DNA of 13,396 nucleotides from Actinomycetota bacterium (GTDB taxonomy: Bacteria > Actinomycetota > Actinomycetes > Actinomycetales > Microbacteriaceae), in NCBI GenBank assembly GCA_027728145.1, contig JAQBZV010000007.1, forward strand, positions 1-13,396, in the 5' to 3' direction. The stretch's first letter is position 1. The number at the start of each line of letters is the position of its first letter. Below, piece after piece: positions 1-7,526 of this stretch. A model generated the notes under the pieces. The model was not told where the DNA came from, searched no databases, and worked only from the letters and a program-made list of their open reading frames with translations. A program made the translations under genes and the position numbers.

Positions 1-28
1 GGCGGAATCATCTCCCAGCGGACCAACC

Positions 29-35
29 GGAAGGA
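29..35 (+). promoter_or_regulatory. Ribosome binding site of sucC
   Basis: A purine-rich GGAAGGA lies 9 bases before the GTG at 45 and fixes that codon as the sucC start. The reading frame is open to the window edge, so the Shine-Dalgarno match and the N-terminal alignment (MDLYEYQA) decide the start. The remaining upstream bases (1-28) hold nothing I can assign. Confidence 0.7.
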
Positions 36-44
36 CCTTCGGGC

Positions 45-1208
45 GTGGATTTATACGAATATCAAGCCAGGGACATGTTTGAGCGCCACGGTGTTCCTGT
101 CCTGGCGGGCCTCATTGCAGACACTCCCGAAGAGGCTAAAGCAGCCGCCGAGAAAATTGGTGGGCTGACCGTCGTCAAAGCTCAGGTAAAGACCGGGGGG
201 CGTGGCAAGGCCGGTGGCGTCAAGGTTGCCCCCACTGCTGAAGATGCATTCACCGCCGCTGGGGCCATTCTTGGCCTCGACATCAAGGGTCACACCGTCC
301 ACCGCGTGATGGTTGCAGCGGGTGCCGCAATTGCTCAGGAGTTCTACTTCTCGGTGTTGCTCGATAGGGCCAACCGCAACTACTTGGTGCTCTGCAGCTA
401 TGAGGGTGGGATGGAGATCGAACAACTTGCCGAGGAGCGTCCGGAAGCCCTGGCGCGTGTGGCGGTGGACCCCTTCCTCGGTATCGATCTGGCGAAGGCC
501 ACCGCGATTGCCCATCAGGCGAAGTTCCCAGCCGAGCTGGTCGACGTTGTTGCCCCGGTGTTCGTGAAGCTCTATGACGTGTTTGTGAAAGAGGACGCCA
601 CCCTGGTGGAGGTCAACCCCCTGGTGTTGACCGAGTCTGGCGAGGTCATTGCACTGGATGGCAAGGTGACTCTGGATGAGAACGCAGAGTTCCGTCAGCC
701 CCACCACGCGGAGTTGGCTGATTCCGCCACCGCGGACCCCCTGGAGGAAAAAGCGAAAGCTCACGACCTCAACTACGTGAAGCTTGATGGCGAGGTCGGT
801 GTAATTGGAAACGGTGCCGGCTTGGTGATGTCCACCCTCGATGTGGTCGCCTACGCCGGAGAAAAGCACGGTGGAGTGAAGCCCGCGAACTTCCTCGACA
901 TCGGTGGGGGAGCATCCGCCGAGGTGATGGCTGCCGGTCTCGATGTCATCCTCGGTGACCCCCAAGTGAAAAGCGTGTTTGTCAACGTCTTTGGTGGCAT
1001 CACCGCGTGTGACGCGGTGGCCAATGGAATCGTGAAAGCTCTCGAGATGATTGGCGAGGGCGCCACGAAGCCACTGGTTGTCCGTCTGGATGGCAACAGC
1101 GTTGACGAGGGTCGAAAGATCCTGGCTGCCGCTAACCACCCGTTGGTGACTCTTGCCGACACCATGGATCAGGGCGCTGACCGCGCCGCCGAATTAGCAT
1201 CGAAGTAG
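45..1208 (+). CDS. sucC: Succinyl-CoA synthetase, ADP/GDP-forming, beta subunit
   Basis: This is the nucleotide-binding subunit of the cytosolic TCA-cycle enzyme that interconverts succinyl-CoA and succinate with substrate-level phosphorylation. It has 387 residues, the usual length. The N terminus [19 protein letters not shown] is the canonical start of the ATP-grasp part (about residues 1-220), which includes [16 protein letters not shown] and the metal-binding VEVNPLVL. The C-terminal CoA-ligase domain carries FLDIGGGAS and [10 protein letters not shown], the power-helix loop that meets the phosphohistidine of SucD. Translation starts at GTG 45 after a good ribosome binding site. sucD follows after 9 bases, so the two are certainly one operon. 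Family knowledge places SucC with SucD in an alpha/beta complex. Nothing about the protein is unusual. Confidence 0.97.
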   Translation: MDLYEYQARDMFERHGVPVLAGLIADTPEEAKAAAEKIGGLTVVKAQVKTGGRGKAGGVKVAPTAEDAFTAAGAILGLDIKGHTVHRVMVAAGAAIAQEFYFSVLLDRANRNYLVLCSYEGGMEIEQLAEERPEALARVAVDPFLGIDLAKATAIAHQAKFPAELVDVVAPVFVKLYDVFVKEDATLVEVNPLVLTESGEVIALDGKVTLDENAEFRQPHHAELADSATADPLEEKAKAHDLNYVKLDGEVGVIGNGAGLVMSTLDVVAYAGEKHGGVKPANFLDIGGGASAEVMAAGLDVILGDPQVKSVFVNVFGGITACDAVANGIVKALEMIGEGATKPLVVRLDGNSVDEGRKILAAANHPLVTLADTMDQGADRAAELASK

Positions 1209-1217
1209 GGGACTAGC

Positions 1218-2102
1218 GTGTCGATTTTTCTGACTCAAGATTCCAAAGTCATTGTTCAAGGCATCACCGGTGGTGAGGGCTCTAAGCACACCGCACTGAT
1301 GTTGGCCGCTGGCACCCAGGTGGTGGGCGGTGTGAACGCGAGAAAGGCTGGCACCACGGTCACCCACGGTGACGTGGAGCTGCCGGTGTTTGGCACCGTG
1401 GCGGAAGCGATGGAGAAGACGGGCGCCGATGTTTCGGTGGCTTTTGTGCCTCCCGCATTTGCAAAGGACGCCGCTATTGAAGCTATTGACGCCCACATCC
1501 CGCTGTTGGTCATCATCACCGAAGGAATTCCGGTCCAGGACACTGCCCAGCTTTGGGCTCACGCTGGATCGGTAGGGAAGACACGCATCATCGGGCCCAA
1601 CTGCCCCGGCATTATTACTCCGGGTGAGGCGCTTGCGGGGATAACCCCCGCGACCATTACCGGCAAGGGACCCATCGGTTTGGTTTCCAAGTCGGGGACC
1701 TTGACCTACCAAATGATGTTTGAGCTGCGCGACATTGGTTTCTCCACCGCAATTGGTATTGGTGGAGATCCGATTGTGGGAACCACCCACATTGATGCGT
1801 TGGAAGCGTTTGAGAACGACCCCGAGACCCAGGCCATCGTCATGATTGGGGAAATCGGGGGTGACGCGGAAGAGCGCGCCGCAGAGTTCATCAAGGCGCA
1901 CGTGACGAAACCCGTCGTCGGATATGTTGCTGGCTTCACGGCTCCCGAGGGCAAGACCATGGGTCACGCGGGAGCAATCGTGTCTGGTTCGGCGGGAACA
2001 GCCGCTGCGAAGAAGGAAGCTCTCGAAGCTGCGGGCGTGAAGGTGGGGAAGACTCCGTCGGAGGCCGCCGACCTGATGCGCGAGATCATTCAGTCGCTGT
2101 AG
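1218..2102 (+). CDS. sucD: Succinyl-CoA synthetase alpha subunit
   Basis: This is the CoA-binding, autophosphorylated subunit of succinyl-CoA synthetase and the partner of the gene just upstream. It has 294 residues, a normal length. The N-terminal Rossmann CoA-binding domain begins [20 protein letters not shown]. The central [14 protein letters not shown] and [12 protein letters not shown] are family signatures. The active-site histidine is H250 in [12 protein letters not shown], which is phosphorylated during catalysis. The GTG start has AGGGG close upstream, and this ribosome binding site overlaps the sucC stop codon, which suggests coupled translation. No terminator hairpin is evident after the stop, and the next gene has its own -10 candidate. 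Confidence 0.97.
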   Translation: MSIFLTQDSKVIVQGITGGEGSKHTALMLAAGTQVVGGVNARKAGTTVTHGDVELPVFGTVAEAMEKTGADVSVAFVPPAFAKDAAIEAIDAHIPLLVIITEGIPVQDTAQLWAHAGSVGKTRIIGPNCPGIITPGEALAGITPATITGKGPIGLVSKSGTLTYQMMFELRDIGFSTAIGIGGDPIVGTTHIDALEAFENDPETQAIVMIGEIGGDAEERAAEFIKAHVTKPVVGYVAGFTAPEGKTMGHAGAIVSGSAGTAAAKKEALEAAGVKVGKTPSEAADLMREIIQSL

Positions 2103-2130
2103 TGACCGGGCTCCTGTGGGGGGCTCGCGG

Positions 2131-2136
2131 TAGGCT
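2131..2136 (+). promoter_or_regulatory. -10 box (TAGGCT) for the perM-like gene, near-leaderless
   Basis: TAGGCT fits the actinobacterial TAnnnT -10 pattern and ends 9 bases before the ATG at 2146. A transcript starting about 7 bases downstream would carry at most a few bases of leader. No Shine-Dalgarno sequence precedes the ATG, which agrees with leaderless translation. No clear -35 box is visible. The assignment rests on pattern only. Confidence 0.45.
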
Positions 2137-2145
2137 CATGTCGCC

Positions 2146-3390
2146 ATGAATGCCCGCCTTAACGCCTTTGCCACCGTGCTCGATGTCGTGGTGCTGGTGG
2201 GGCTCGGACTGGGCTTGTTGTTTGCTCCCCTCACCTTTGTGTGGGCCTTCGATGATGGTTTTGCCACTGATTTATTGATCTCGTGGGCGATAGCGGTGGA
2301 TGGCTGGATGTTGGGGCACGGTGTTCCCCTCACTCTCACTCTTGACCCGAGCCTTGCTCAGTCGTTATCTCTGGGAGAGAGCAGTAGCAGCTTCGTCGTG
2401 GACATCGCACTGCTGGGGCTGGGGCTCATCACGCTCCTGTGGGGGTATCGCATTGGTCGACGCAGTGGCACCCGCATCTATCCGGTGTCCACCTGGTTTG
2501 TAGCTGTGGGGACACTGGTCGCGCTCAGTTTTGTCATGGTGTTTTTTCTCCCTCAACACATGGTCACCATGGAGTTGATGGACGCACTCGTGCGACCCGC
2601 ACTTTTTCTTGCAGCCGGACTTGCTCTGGCAACCTGGGTGGGCTCGCGAGCACCCGGTGGCCGAGTGCTCGAGGGCGTCCTCCCCGAAACTGTGCTCGCC
2701 GTGATGCGCACGGGTGTGAAGACCGCGGGGGCATCGGTTTTGGGTCTCGTAGCCCTCGCGTCTCTTGCCATCGCGGGTCTTGTCGTGTGGTCGTTTGGCA
2801 CCATGATCGTCCTCTACGAGTCACTGCAGCCCGGTGTGTGGGGGATCATTACCCTGTCGATTGCGCAGCTGGCCCTGTTACCCACCGCGATTGTGTGGGG
2901 TGCACTGTGGATGGTGGGGCCTGGCTTTGCCCTGGGGACCGGGGCGCTGGTCTCACCGCTTGGAACAACGGTGCAGGCGGTACCTGCGCTTCCCCTGCTC
3001 GGCATCATTCCCTCCACCCCTCCGATGGGGGCGATCATGATTGTGGCCGTTCCTCTCGCGGTGTCCTTCATCGCGGGGGTGGCAGCGACCACCATGCTCC
3101 TGGGGAGCAACCCAGGAAACCTGTGGCGAAATGTGGGGGACACAGAGTTTCATCATCAACCGTTAGTCCAAATCCTGGCCGCCTCCGCGGTGGCGGGAGC
3201 CCTGGGGTCCTTCGGTGGTTTTGTGCTCGCTTCGATGACGAGTGGTTCCGCGGGTCCCGGTCGGTTCCAGAATGTGGGTGCCGACCCGGCACAGGTTGCC
3301 CTGTGGTGGGGGCTGGAAATATTCGTTGGCGTCTTGCTGGGTCTACTCTCCGGCGCTCTGGGTCGCAGGAGTCAAAAGGTCGCTCGCTAG
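2146..3390 (+). CDS. perM: PerM-like polytopic membrane protein (DUF6350 family)
   Basis: This is a 414-residue integral membrane protein with roughly eight to ten hydrophobic segments, for example near residues 12-34, 85-103, 113-135, 150-166, 195-222, 232-256, 296-320, 343-363 and 386-404. The stretch WMVGPGFALGTGALVS, then the Pro-rich PALPLLGIIPS and GPGRFQNVGADP, are the conserved features I associate with DUF6350. Position supports the call: in M. tuberculosis the homologue Rv0955 (PerM) also lies between sucCD and purN-purH. PerM is needed for cell division under stress and acts with FtsB; carrying this role over to the present protein is inference. The TAG stop is part of the purN -10 box. 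The start ATG has no ribosome binding site (leaderless type). The family is confident; the symbol is by synteny. Confidence 0.8.
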   Translation: MNARLNAFATVLDVVVLVGLGLGLLFAPLTFVWAFDDGFATDLLISWAIAVDGWMLGHGVPLTLTLDPSLAQSLSLGESSSSFVVDIALLGLGLITLLWGYRIGRRSGTRIYPVSTWFVAVGTLVALSFVMVFFLPQHMVTMELMDALVRPALFLAAGLALATWVGSRAPGGRVLEGVLPETVLAVMRTGVKTAGASVLGLVALASLAIAGLVVWSFGTMIVLYESLQPGVWGIITLSIAQLALLPTAIVWGALWMVGPGFALGTGALVSPLGTTVQAVPALPLLGIIPSTPPMGAIMIVAVPLAVSFIAGVAATTMLLGSNPGNLWRNVGDTEFHHQPLVQILAASAVAGALGSFGGFVLASMTSGSAGPGRFQNVGADPAQVALWWGLEIFVGVLLGLLSGALGRRSQKVAR

Positions 3391-3393
3391 GCT
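3388..3393 (+). promoter_or_regulatory. -10 box (TAGGCT) of purN, leaderless
   Basis: TAGGCT begins with the TAG stop codon of the perM-like gene and ends exactly 6 bases before the purN GTG at 3400, so the expected +1 falls on the start codon. There is no Shine-Dalgarno sequence in this 9-base gap. The same 6-base spacing recurs at the acetyltransferase and purU genes, which strengthens the reading. Confidence 0.5.
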
Positions 3394-3399
3394 AGAGCT

Positions 3400-3975
3400 G
3401 TGCGCCAAAGACTCGTGGTCCTGATCTCCGGGGCCGGCAGCAATCTTGCCTCCCTCCTCGAGAACCTCCCAGTCACACAGATTCCCGCGGACGTTGTCGC
3501 TGTGGGATCCGACACCAACGCGCCAGGCCTTCAGCATGCTGCAGGCCGCGGGATTCCTACTTTTGTTGTTCCCTGGGAGGAGTTTTCCTCCCGAGCGGAG
3601 TGGGGAGTGGCACTCGGTGACGCCCTCGCGGCTCACGAGCCAGACCTGATTATCTTGAGCGGCTTTATGAAGCTTCTTCCGCCCGAACTGGTCAGTCGAT
3701 TCTCTCCGCGCATACTCAACACCCACCCGGCCTATTTGCCCGAGTTCCCCGGAGCTCATGCTGTGCGGGAGGCGCTCGCCTCCGGGGCCACCGAGACCGG
3801 TGCGTCCGTGATCGTGGTGGACGAGGGTGTTGACACCGGCCAGATTCTCGCTCAGAGAAGGGTTCCTGTGGAGCCTGGCGATGACGAAGCAGCCTTGCAC
3901 GCTCGCATCAAAGTTGTTGAGCGGGAACTACTCCTCCAGGTTCTGGAAAATATGACCACAGCGATCGGAACGTAG
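3400..3975 (+). CDS. purN: Phosphoribosylglycinamide formyltransferase (GART)
   Basis: PurN transfers the formyl group of 10-formyl-THF to GAR, the third step of cytosolic purine synthesis. The 191-residue protein opens with [16 protein letters not shown] (phosphate-binding loop). The catalytic set is complete: N107 and H109 in [16 protein letters not shown], and D145 in VDEGVDTG, equivalent to N106/H108/D144 of E. coli PurN. Two nearby residues differ from the common pattern: the histidine usually found in the TVHxV strand is I138, and the usual DTGP is DTGQ (Q148). The GTG start directly follows a -10-like box with no ribosome binding site. purH follows after 5 bases, so the two genes form one transcript. 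Confidence 0.95.
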   Translation: MRQRLVVLISGAGSNLASLLENLPVTQIPADVVAVGSDTNAPGLQHAAGRGIPTFVVPWEEFSSRAEWGVALGDALAAHEPDLIILSGFMKLLPPELVSRFSPRILNTHPAYLPEFPGAHAVREALASGATETGASVIVVDEGVDTGQILAQRRVPVEPGDDEAALHARIKVVERELLLQVLENMTTAIGT

Positions 3976-3980
3976 AGATC

Positions 3981-5507
3981 ATGTCCCAAAGTGAACGCAC
4001 TATGCCCCAGCGCGCACTGGTGTCGGTGAGCGATAAGACGGGGCTGCTCGAGTTGGGTCGAGCACTGATGGATTCCGGTGTCGAGATTGTGTCCACCGGA
4101 TCTACCGCGCAAACCCTGCGTGACGGGGGTGTGGCGGTCAGGGAGGTCAGTGAGGTGACCGGGTTCGCAGAGGCCCTGGATGGCCGGGTCAAGACACTCC
4201 ACCCGAGTATTCACGGTGGGATTTTGGCCGATCGCCGCAACCCCGAACACCGTGCCGCTCTTGAGGACCTGGGGATTGAAGCCATCGACTGGGTAATTGT
4301 GAACCTGTATCCCTTTGTGGAAACCCTCGCCTCGGGTGCTAGCGATGAGGACATCATCGAGCAGATTGACATCGGTGGCCCCGCCATGGTCCGAGCTGCC
4401 GCCAAGAACCACCACAGTGTGGCAATCGTCGTGAGCCCCGCTCGTTATGGGGCTCTCCTCGACTCTCTGGCTCAGGGTGGCACCACCCTCGAGTGGCGCC
4501 GGGAGCTCGCCGCAGAAGCGTTCACTCACACTGCCCGCTATGACAGTGCGGTGTCCCAGTGGCTGACCGATGGTGAGGCGCTGAGTTTTCACGCCGACAA
4601 ACTGGGCGATCTTCGCTACGGTGAAAACTCTCACCAGGCTGCGGCGGTGTTTGCGGGTCATGCAATTCCTCCGGGTCTCGCCTCAGCGCAGGTTCTCCAG
4701 GGCAAGGAAATGTCCTACAACAACTATCTCGATGCCGATGCAGCTCTTAGGGCGGCCATGGATCACGAGGGCCCGGCGATCGCCATCATCAAGCACCAGA
4801 ACCCCTGTGGGATTGCCACCGCGGATTCACTCGCGGTGGCTCACCAGCTCGCTCACGCCTGTGATCCGGTGTCGGCCTTTGGAGGAGTTATTGCGTCTAA
4901 CCGCGAGGTTGAGGGGGATGTTGCTCGTTCGATTGTCGAGGTGTTTACCGAAGTTGTCGTGGCGCCAAGCTTCACACCAGAAGCGCGAGAGGTATTCTCG
5001 GCCAAAGCAAACCTGCGCATCGTGGAGCTTCCCGAGGGTTTTGAGCAAGCAAACACCGAGTGGAGACATATTTCTGGTGGGGTTTTGGTGCAGGACGTTG
5101 ATCGCCATTTCGCGGACCCTTCCACCTGGACATTGGTCTCGGGTGAGGCAGCGAGCCCCGAGGATCTCGCGTCACTGGAGTTTGCGTGGCGAGCAGTTCG
5201 CGCGGTCAAATCCAATGCAATTCTGCTCGCCCAGGGCGGCGCGAGCGTGGGAATCGGGATGGGTCAGGTGAACCGCGTGGATTCTTGCCAGCTTGCGGTC
5301 ACGCGGGCGGGGGAGCGTGCTGCGGGGAGCGTGGCTGCTTCCGACGCTTTCTTCCCGTTTGCTGATGGGTTGCAGATTTTGCTGGATGCGGGGGTTCGGG
5401 CAGTGGTGCAACCCGGAGGCTCAGTACGAGATGACGAGGTCATCGCCTCTGCCACGGCGGCCGGTGTCACGATGTATATGACGGGTGAGCGTCACTTTTT
5501 CCACTAA
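3981..5507 (+). CDS. purH: Bifunctional AICAR transformylase / IMP cyclohydrolase
   Basis: PurH (ATIC) performs the last two purine steps: it formylates AICAR (ZMP) with 10-formyl-THF, then closes the ring to IMP. The 508 residues are close to the usual 510-530. The N-terminal cyclohydrolase domain (about 1-200) shows [26 protein letters not shown] and [15 protein letters not shown]. The transformylase domain shows [26 protein letters not shown], the catalytic K271-H272 in [19 protein letters not shown] and [13 protein letters not shown]. It ends with the typical TGERHFFH. The start could be ATG 3981 or ATG 4002 (residue 8); neither has a strong ribosome binding site. The substrate ZMP is the precursor of the ligand expected for the riboswitch at 8451, which links this gene to glyA-folD. 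The stop overlaps that of the convergent acetyltransferase. Confidence 0.97.
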   Translation: MSQSERTMPQRALVSVSDKTGLLELGRALMDSGVEIVSTGSTAQTLRDGGVAVREVSEVTGFAEALDGRVKTLHPSIHGGILADRRNPEHRAALEDLGIEAIDWVIVNLYPFVETLASGASDEDIIEQIDIGGPAMVRAAAKNHHSVAIVVSPARYGALLDSLAQGGTTLEWRRELAAEAFTHTARYDSAVSQWLTDGEALSFHADKLGDLRYGENSHQAAAVFAGHAIPPGLASAQVLQGKEMSYNNYLDADAALRAAMDHEGPAIAIIKHQNPCGIATADSLAVAHQLAHACDPVSAFGGVIASNREVEGDVARSIVEVFTEVVVAPSFTPEAREVFSAKANLRIVELPEGFEQANTEWRHISGGVLVQDVDRHFADPSTWTLVSGEAASPEDLASLEFAWRAVRAVKSNAILLAQGGASVGIGMGQVNRVDSCQLAVTRAGERAAGSVAASDAFFPFADGLQILLDAGVRAVVQPGGSVRDDEVIASATAAGVTMYMTGERHFFH

Positions 5508-5986
5508 AGAGTGAGTGTTCCAATCGTGTCGCCGTATTCGGTGACACCAGTCTTGGTGAATCCGAGGTGCTGGAAGAATTCACCGGGACCCTCTCCATCG
5601 CCTGACCACACTGCACTGAGTGTGGTGAAACCTTGGGCTCTCGCTTCTTCGGTGACGGCGTCAATGGCAAAGCGCCCCACACCCTGTCCTTGGGCGCTGG
5701 CGGCCACACTGACCCGCCACACGCAGCAGCGGAGGACTTCATCCGGGTGGGAGGAGTCAAAGTAGGCGCGGACAAAGCCGAGGACCTCGCCATCGCGGAT
5801 GATGACCCTGCCCCACGTCTTTGAATGGTCCAGGCTGGCATCGGCGTTTTCGTAGGTGACAGGAGTTTCAAATTGTTCTTGGCCGGGGCGGAGCTCCAGC
5901 GAGTTTGCCTGCAGTGCGGTGTCTGCGGAGAGTTCCTGAAGTGTGAGGCCTGTCATGTGGTTAGCGTATGGCGTTTGGGTGAACAT
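5504..5986 (-). CDS. GNAT-family N-acetyltransferase, polyamine-acetyltransferase-like
   Basis: This is a 160-residue single-domain acetyl-CoA-dependent acetyltransferase of the Gcn5 fold. The acetyl-CoA loop is [15 protein letters not shown] (Q-G-x-G pattern) at about residues 95-108, preceded by the beta-strand [17 protein letters not shown]. The C-terminal half, with [19 protein letters not shown] followed by a gated YGDTI, resembles the layout of BltD-type spermine/spermidine acetyltransferases, but the acceptor cannot be read from sequence. The ATG at 5986 has no ribosome binding site and lies 6 bases after a GATACT box, so it is probably leaderless; the in-frame ATG at residue 11 is an alternative. 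It faces purH tail to tail, sharing 4 bases, and diverges from icd. An 18-bp palindrome overlaps its promoter, so specific regulation is likely. Confidence 0.85.
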   Translation of the reverse strand: MFTQTPYANHMTGLTLQELSADTALQANSLELRPGQEQFETPVTYENADASLDHSKTWGRVIIRDGEVLGFVRAYFDSSHPDEVLRCCVWRVSVAASAQGQGVGRFAIDAVTEEARAQGFTTLSAVWSGDGEGPGEFFQHLGFTKTGVTEYGDTIGTLTL

Positions 5987-5992
5987 CAGGCA

Positions 5993-5998
5993 AGTATC
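5993..5998 (-). promoter_or_regulatory. -10 box (GATACT) of the acetyltransferase, leaderless
   Basis: On the minus strand GATACT is followed by six bases (TGCCTG) and then ATG at 5986. This matches the spacing seen at purN and purU. The box lies partly inside the palindrome 5995-6012, so a protein bound there would block RNA polymerase. Confidence 0.45.
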
Positions 5999-6012
5999 TT
6001 TATGTAAAGATA
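5995..6012. promoter_or_regulatory. Perfect 8-bp inverted repeat, candidate operator
   Basis: TATCTTTATGTAAAGATA has two perfectly complementary 8-base arms around a 2-base TG centre. It is strongly AT-rich in GC-rich surroundings and sits in the 93-base divergent gap between the acetyltransferase and icd, overlapping the acetyltransferase -10 box and lying upstream of the icd -10 candidate. The form suits a dimeric helix-turn-helix repressor. I do not recognise the motif as that of a known actinobacterial regulator. It is not a terminator: it has no GC stem and lies at promoters, not gene ends. Confidence 0.5.
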
Positions 6013-6032
6013 TATGGGGTGGTGTTCGAGAT

Positions 6033-6038
6033 TAGACT
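6033..6038 (+). promoter_or_regulatory. Candidate -10 box (TAGACT) for icd
   Basis: TAGACT fits TAnnnT and would give a start near 6045 and a leader of about 35 bases before the GTG at 6080. No convincing -35 box is present. The AT-rich palindrome at 5995-6012 would lie about where sigma factor or an activator makes contact. Confidence 0.35.
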
Positions 6039-6079
6039 TTCTCGGGCGCAATCACCCGGTCGTAGAGAAGAGATGCCCC

Positions 6080-7297
6080 GTGGAAAAAATCAAGGTTGAT
6101 GGAGTTGTCGTCGAGCTAGACGGTGACGAAATGACGCGAATTATTTGGCGGTTCATCAAGGACCGCCTCATTCACCCCTACCTCGACATCACCCTGGAGT
6201 ACTACGACCTGGGGATCGAGAAGCGTGATGAGACCGACGACCAGATCACCATTGACGCAGCCAACGCCATCAAAAAGCACGGCGTGGGAGTCAAGTGCGC
6301 GACCATCACCCCCGATGAGGCACGGGTTGAAGAGTTCGGTCTGAAGAAAATGTGGCGAAGCCCCAATGGGACTATTCGCAACATTCTCGGTGGCGTCATC
6401 TTCCGCGAGCCCATCATCATTTCCAATATTCCGCGCCTTGTTCCCGGCTGGAACAAGCCCATCATTGTCGGCCGTCACGCCTTTGGTGACCAATACCGCG
6501 CCACAGACTTTGTCTTTGACGGACCAGGAACCCTCACCATTAGCTTTCAGCCACAAGACGGCGGCGAAGCCCAGAGCTTCGAGGTCTTCGAAGCCCCCGG
6601 CGGTGGAGTGGCCATGGCGATGTATAACCTCGACTCTTCCATCCGCGACTTCGCTCGAGCGTCGCTGAACTACGGTTTGAACCGTGGATACCCGGTGTAT
6701 CTCTCGACCAAGAACACCATCCTGAAGGCCTATGACGGTCGCTTCAAGGACATCTTCCAGGAGATCTTTGAGGCGGAGTTCCAGGACGCTTTTGAGAAAG
6801 CGGGCATCACCTATGAGCACCGCCTTATTGATGACATGGTGGCGTCTGCACTGAAGTGGGAGGGCGGCTATGTCTGGGCCACCAAGAACTACGACGGTGA
6901 CGTGCAATCGGACACTGTGGCGCAGGGCTTTGGGTCGCTCGGATTGATGACCAGCGTGCTCACCACCCCGGATGGCGCCATTGTGGAGGCAGAGGCCGCC
7001 CATGGAACCGTGACTCGCCACTACCGCGAGCACCAAAAGGGCAACCCCACCTCGACCAACCCGATTGCGTCGATCTTTGCGTGGACGAGGGGCCTCATGC
7101 ACCGCGGAAAACTGGACTCCAACCAGGCGTTGATTGACTTTGCGGAGACACTCGAGGACGTCGTCATCAAGACGGTCGAATCGGGAGCCATGACCAAGGA
7201 CCTTGCCATGCTCGTGGGTCGAGACCAGGAGTGGCAGACCACCGAGGACTTCTTGGCCACCCTGGACCACAACTTGACGGCACGTCTCACCAGCTAG
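6080..7297 (+). CDS. icd: NADP-dependent isocitrate dehydrogenase, homodimeric eukaryote-like type
   Basis: This enzyme oxidatively decarboxylates isocitrate to 2-oxoglutarate with NADP in the TCA cycle. The 405-residue protein belongs to the human IDH1 / M. tuberculosis Icd1-like subfamily, not the E. coli Icd type. The isocitrate-binding residues R100, R109 and R132 ([14 protein letters not shown]) and Y139 fall at the same numbers as in human IDH1, and K-containing [16 protein letters not shown] and RLIDDMVA follow. The NADP region [31 protein letters not shown] is conserved in segments. I start at GTG 6080 because GAGAAGAG lies just upstream and [18 protein letters not shown] matches the family N terminus; an ATG at 6014 would add 22 unsupported residues. 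No terminator follows the stop, and the operator of the next small gene starts 5 bases later. Confidence 0.96.
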   Translation: MEKIKVDGVVVELDGDEMTRIIWRFIKDRLIHPYLDITLEYYDLGIEKRDETDDQITIDAANAIKKHGVGVKCATITPDEARVEEFGLKKMWRSPNGTIRNILGGVIFREPIIISNIPRLVPGWNKPIIVGRHAFGDQYRATDFVFDGPGTLTISFQPQDGGEAQSFEVFEAPGGGVAMAMYNLDSSIRDFARASLNYGLNRGYPVYLSTKNTILKAYDGRFKDIFQEIFEAEFQDAFEKAGITYEHRLIDDMVASALKWEGGYVWATKNYDGDVQSDTVAQGFGSLGLMTSVLTTPDGAIVEAEAAHGTVTRHYREHQKGNPTSTNPIASIFAWTRGLMHRGKLDSNQALIDFAETLEDVVIKTVESGAMTKDLAMLVGRDQEWQTTEDFLATLDHNLTARLTS

Positions 7298-7302
7298 CAA
7301 AA

Positions 7303-7318
7303 ATACCCCGGGGGGTAT
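7303..7318. promoter_or_regulatory. CsoR/CstR-type operator palindrome
   Basis: ATACCCC-GG-GGGGTAT is a perfect 7-base inverted repeat with a 2-base centre. A TA-flanked C-tract/G-tract dyad of this type is the known target style of the CsoR/RcnR/FrmR/CstR (DUF156) repressors, which sense copper, nickel, formaldehyde or persulfide. Its 3' arm overlaps a consensus TATAAT box at 7316, the arrangement expected for repression. No repressor gene of this family lies in the window, so the regulator would be encoded elsewhere. The specific ligand is not readable from the site. Confidence 0.6.
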
Positions 7319-7321
7319 AAT
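7316..7321 (+). promoter_or_regulatory. Consensus -10 box (TATAAT) of the small Cys-rich gene
   Basis: An exact TATAAT stands inside the 3' edge of the operator palindrome, predicting a start near 7327-7328 and a leader of about 36 bases. It is the only perfect consensus box I noticed upstream of a gene here. No matching -35 box is visible at the usual distance, where the icd stop codon lies. Confidence 0.55.
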
Positions 7322-7363
7322 CTATGAGTGTCGTGATTACCTCAACACTCAAGGAGAGCCATC

Positions 7364-7480
7364 GTGTGTAGCCCAGCGCGTTGTAACCGTTGCAGCAAGG
7401 TCACCTGGACCGGCTGCGGAGAGCACATCGAGGAAGCTTTGGCTGGTTTCGGACCAGACGAGCTCTGTAAGTGCGCTTAG
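7364..7480 (+). CDS. 38-residue cysteine-rich small protein
   Basis: This short gene starts at GTG 7364 with a strong AAGGAGAG ribosome binding site five bases upstream and ends at TAG 7480. The product has six cysteines and one histidine in 38 residues: C2, C7, C10, C18, H21, C35, C37. The pattern CxxC, a tryptophan (W15), GCGEH and a terminal CxC suggests binding of a soft metal or a thiol/persulfide role. From memory it resembles short actinobacterial hypothetical proteins with a CxxC, TTW and GCG-H core; I could not search for this. The promoter, operator, ribosome binding site and a following hairpin make it a real, separately controlled gene. A metal chaperone or sulfur-relay role is inference only. 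Confidence 0.75.
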   Translation: MCSPARCNRCSKVTWTGCGEHIEEALAGFGPDELCKCA

Positions 7481-7494
7481 TCCACCAGTAACGC

Positions 7495-7526
7495 ACTCAT
7501 CCCCAGGCCAAGACCCGGGGATGAGT
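7495..7526. terminator. Hairpin between the Cys-rich gene and purU, possibly bidirectional
   Basis: ACTCATCCCC (7495-7504) pairs perfectly with GGGGATGAGT (7517-7526) around a 12-base loop, giving a 10-bp stem. It lies between two convergent genes and its 3' arm touches the purU stop codon. The plus strand continues CATTTAAAG, only a short T-run, and the minus strand has none, so termination may be modest or need other factors. Confidence 0.6.

Noticed and set aside
1..44. 3' end of an upstream gene (for example a UvrD/PcrA-type helicase often found near sucCD)
   Set aside because: Only 44 bases are available, no stop codon or motif identifies a gene, and part is the sucC ribosome binding site.
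51..1139. 362-codon open frame on the minus strand inside sucC
   Set aside because: It lies wholly antisense to a clear sucC, has no recognisable motif or ribosome binding site, and is explained by codon bias in GC-rich DNA.
2439..3395. 318-codon open frame on the plus strand within the perM-like gene
   Set aside because: The translation is Cys/Arg/His/Gly-rich without domains, while the other frame gives clear membrane helices and DUF6350 features.
5995..6012. The AT-rich palindrome as a GlxR, LexA or DtxR/IdeR site
   Set aside because: It lacks TGTGA-N6-TCACA, the actinobacterial LexA GAAC-GTTC core and the DtxR/IdeR TTAGG-type arms.
6014..6079. Upstream ATG that would lengthen icd by 22 residues
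   Set aside because: It lies within the AT-rich promoter area, has no ribosome binding site, and the added residues match nothing in the family, whereas GTG 6080 gives the family N terminus.
6116..7300. 394-codon open frame on the minus strand inside icd
   Set aside because: Antisense shadow of icd, with low-complexity Val/His/Gly-rich translation and no family signature.
7303..7321. The ATACCCC/GGGGTAT dyad as an icd terminator
   Set aside because: The loop would be tiny, no T-run follows, and a perfect -10 box overlaps it; operator is the better reading.
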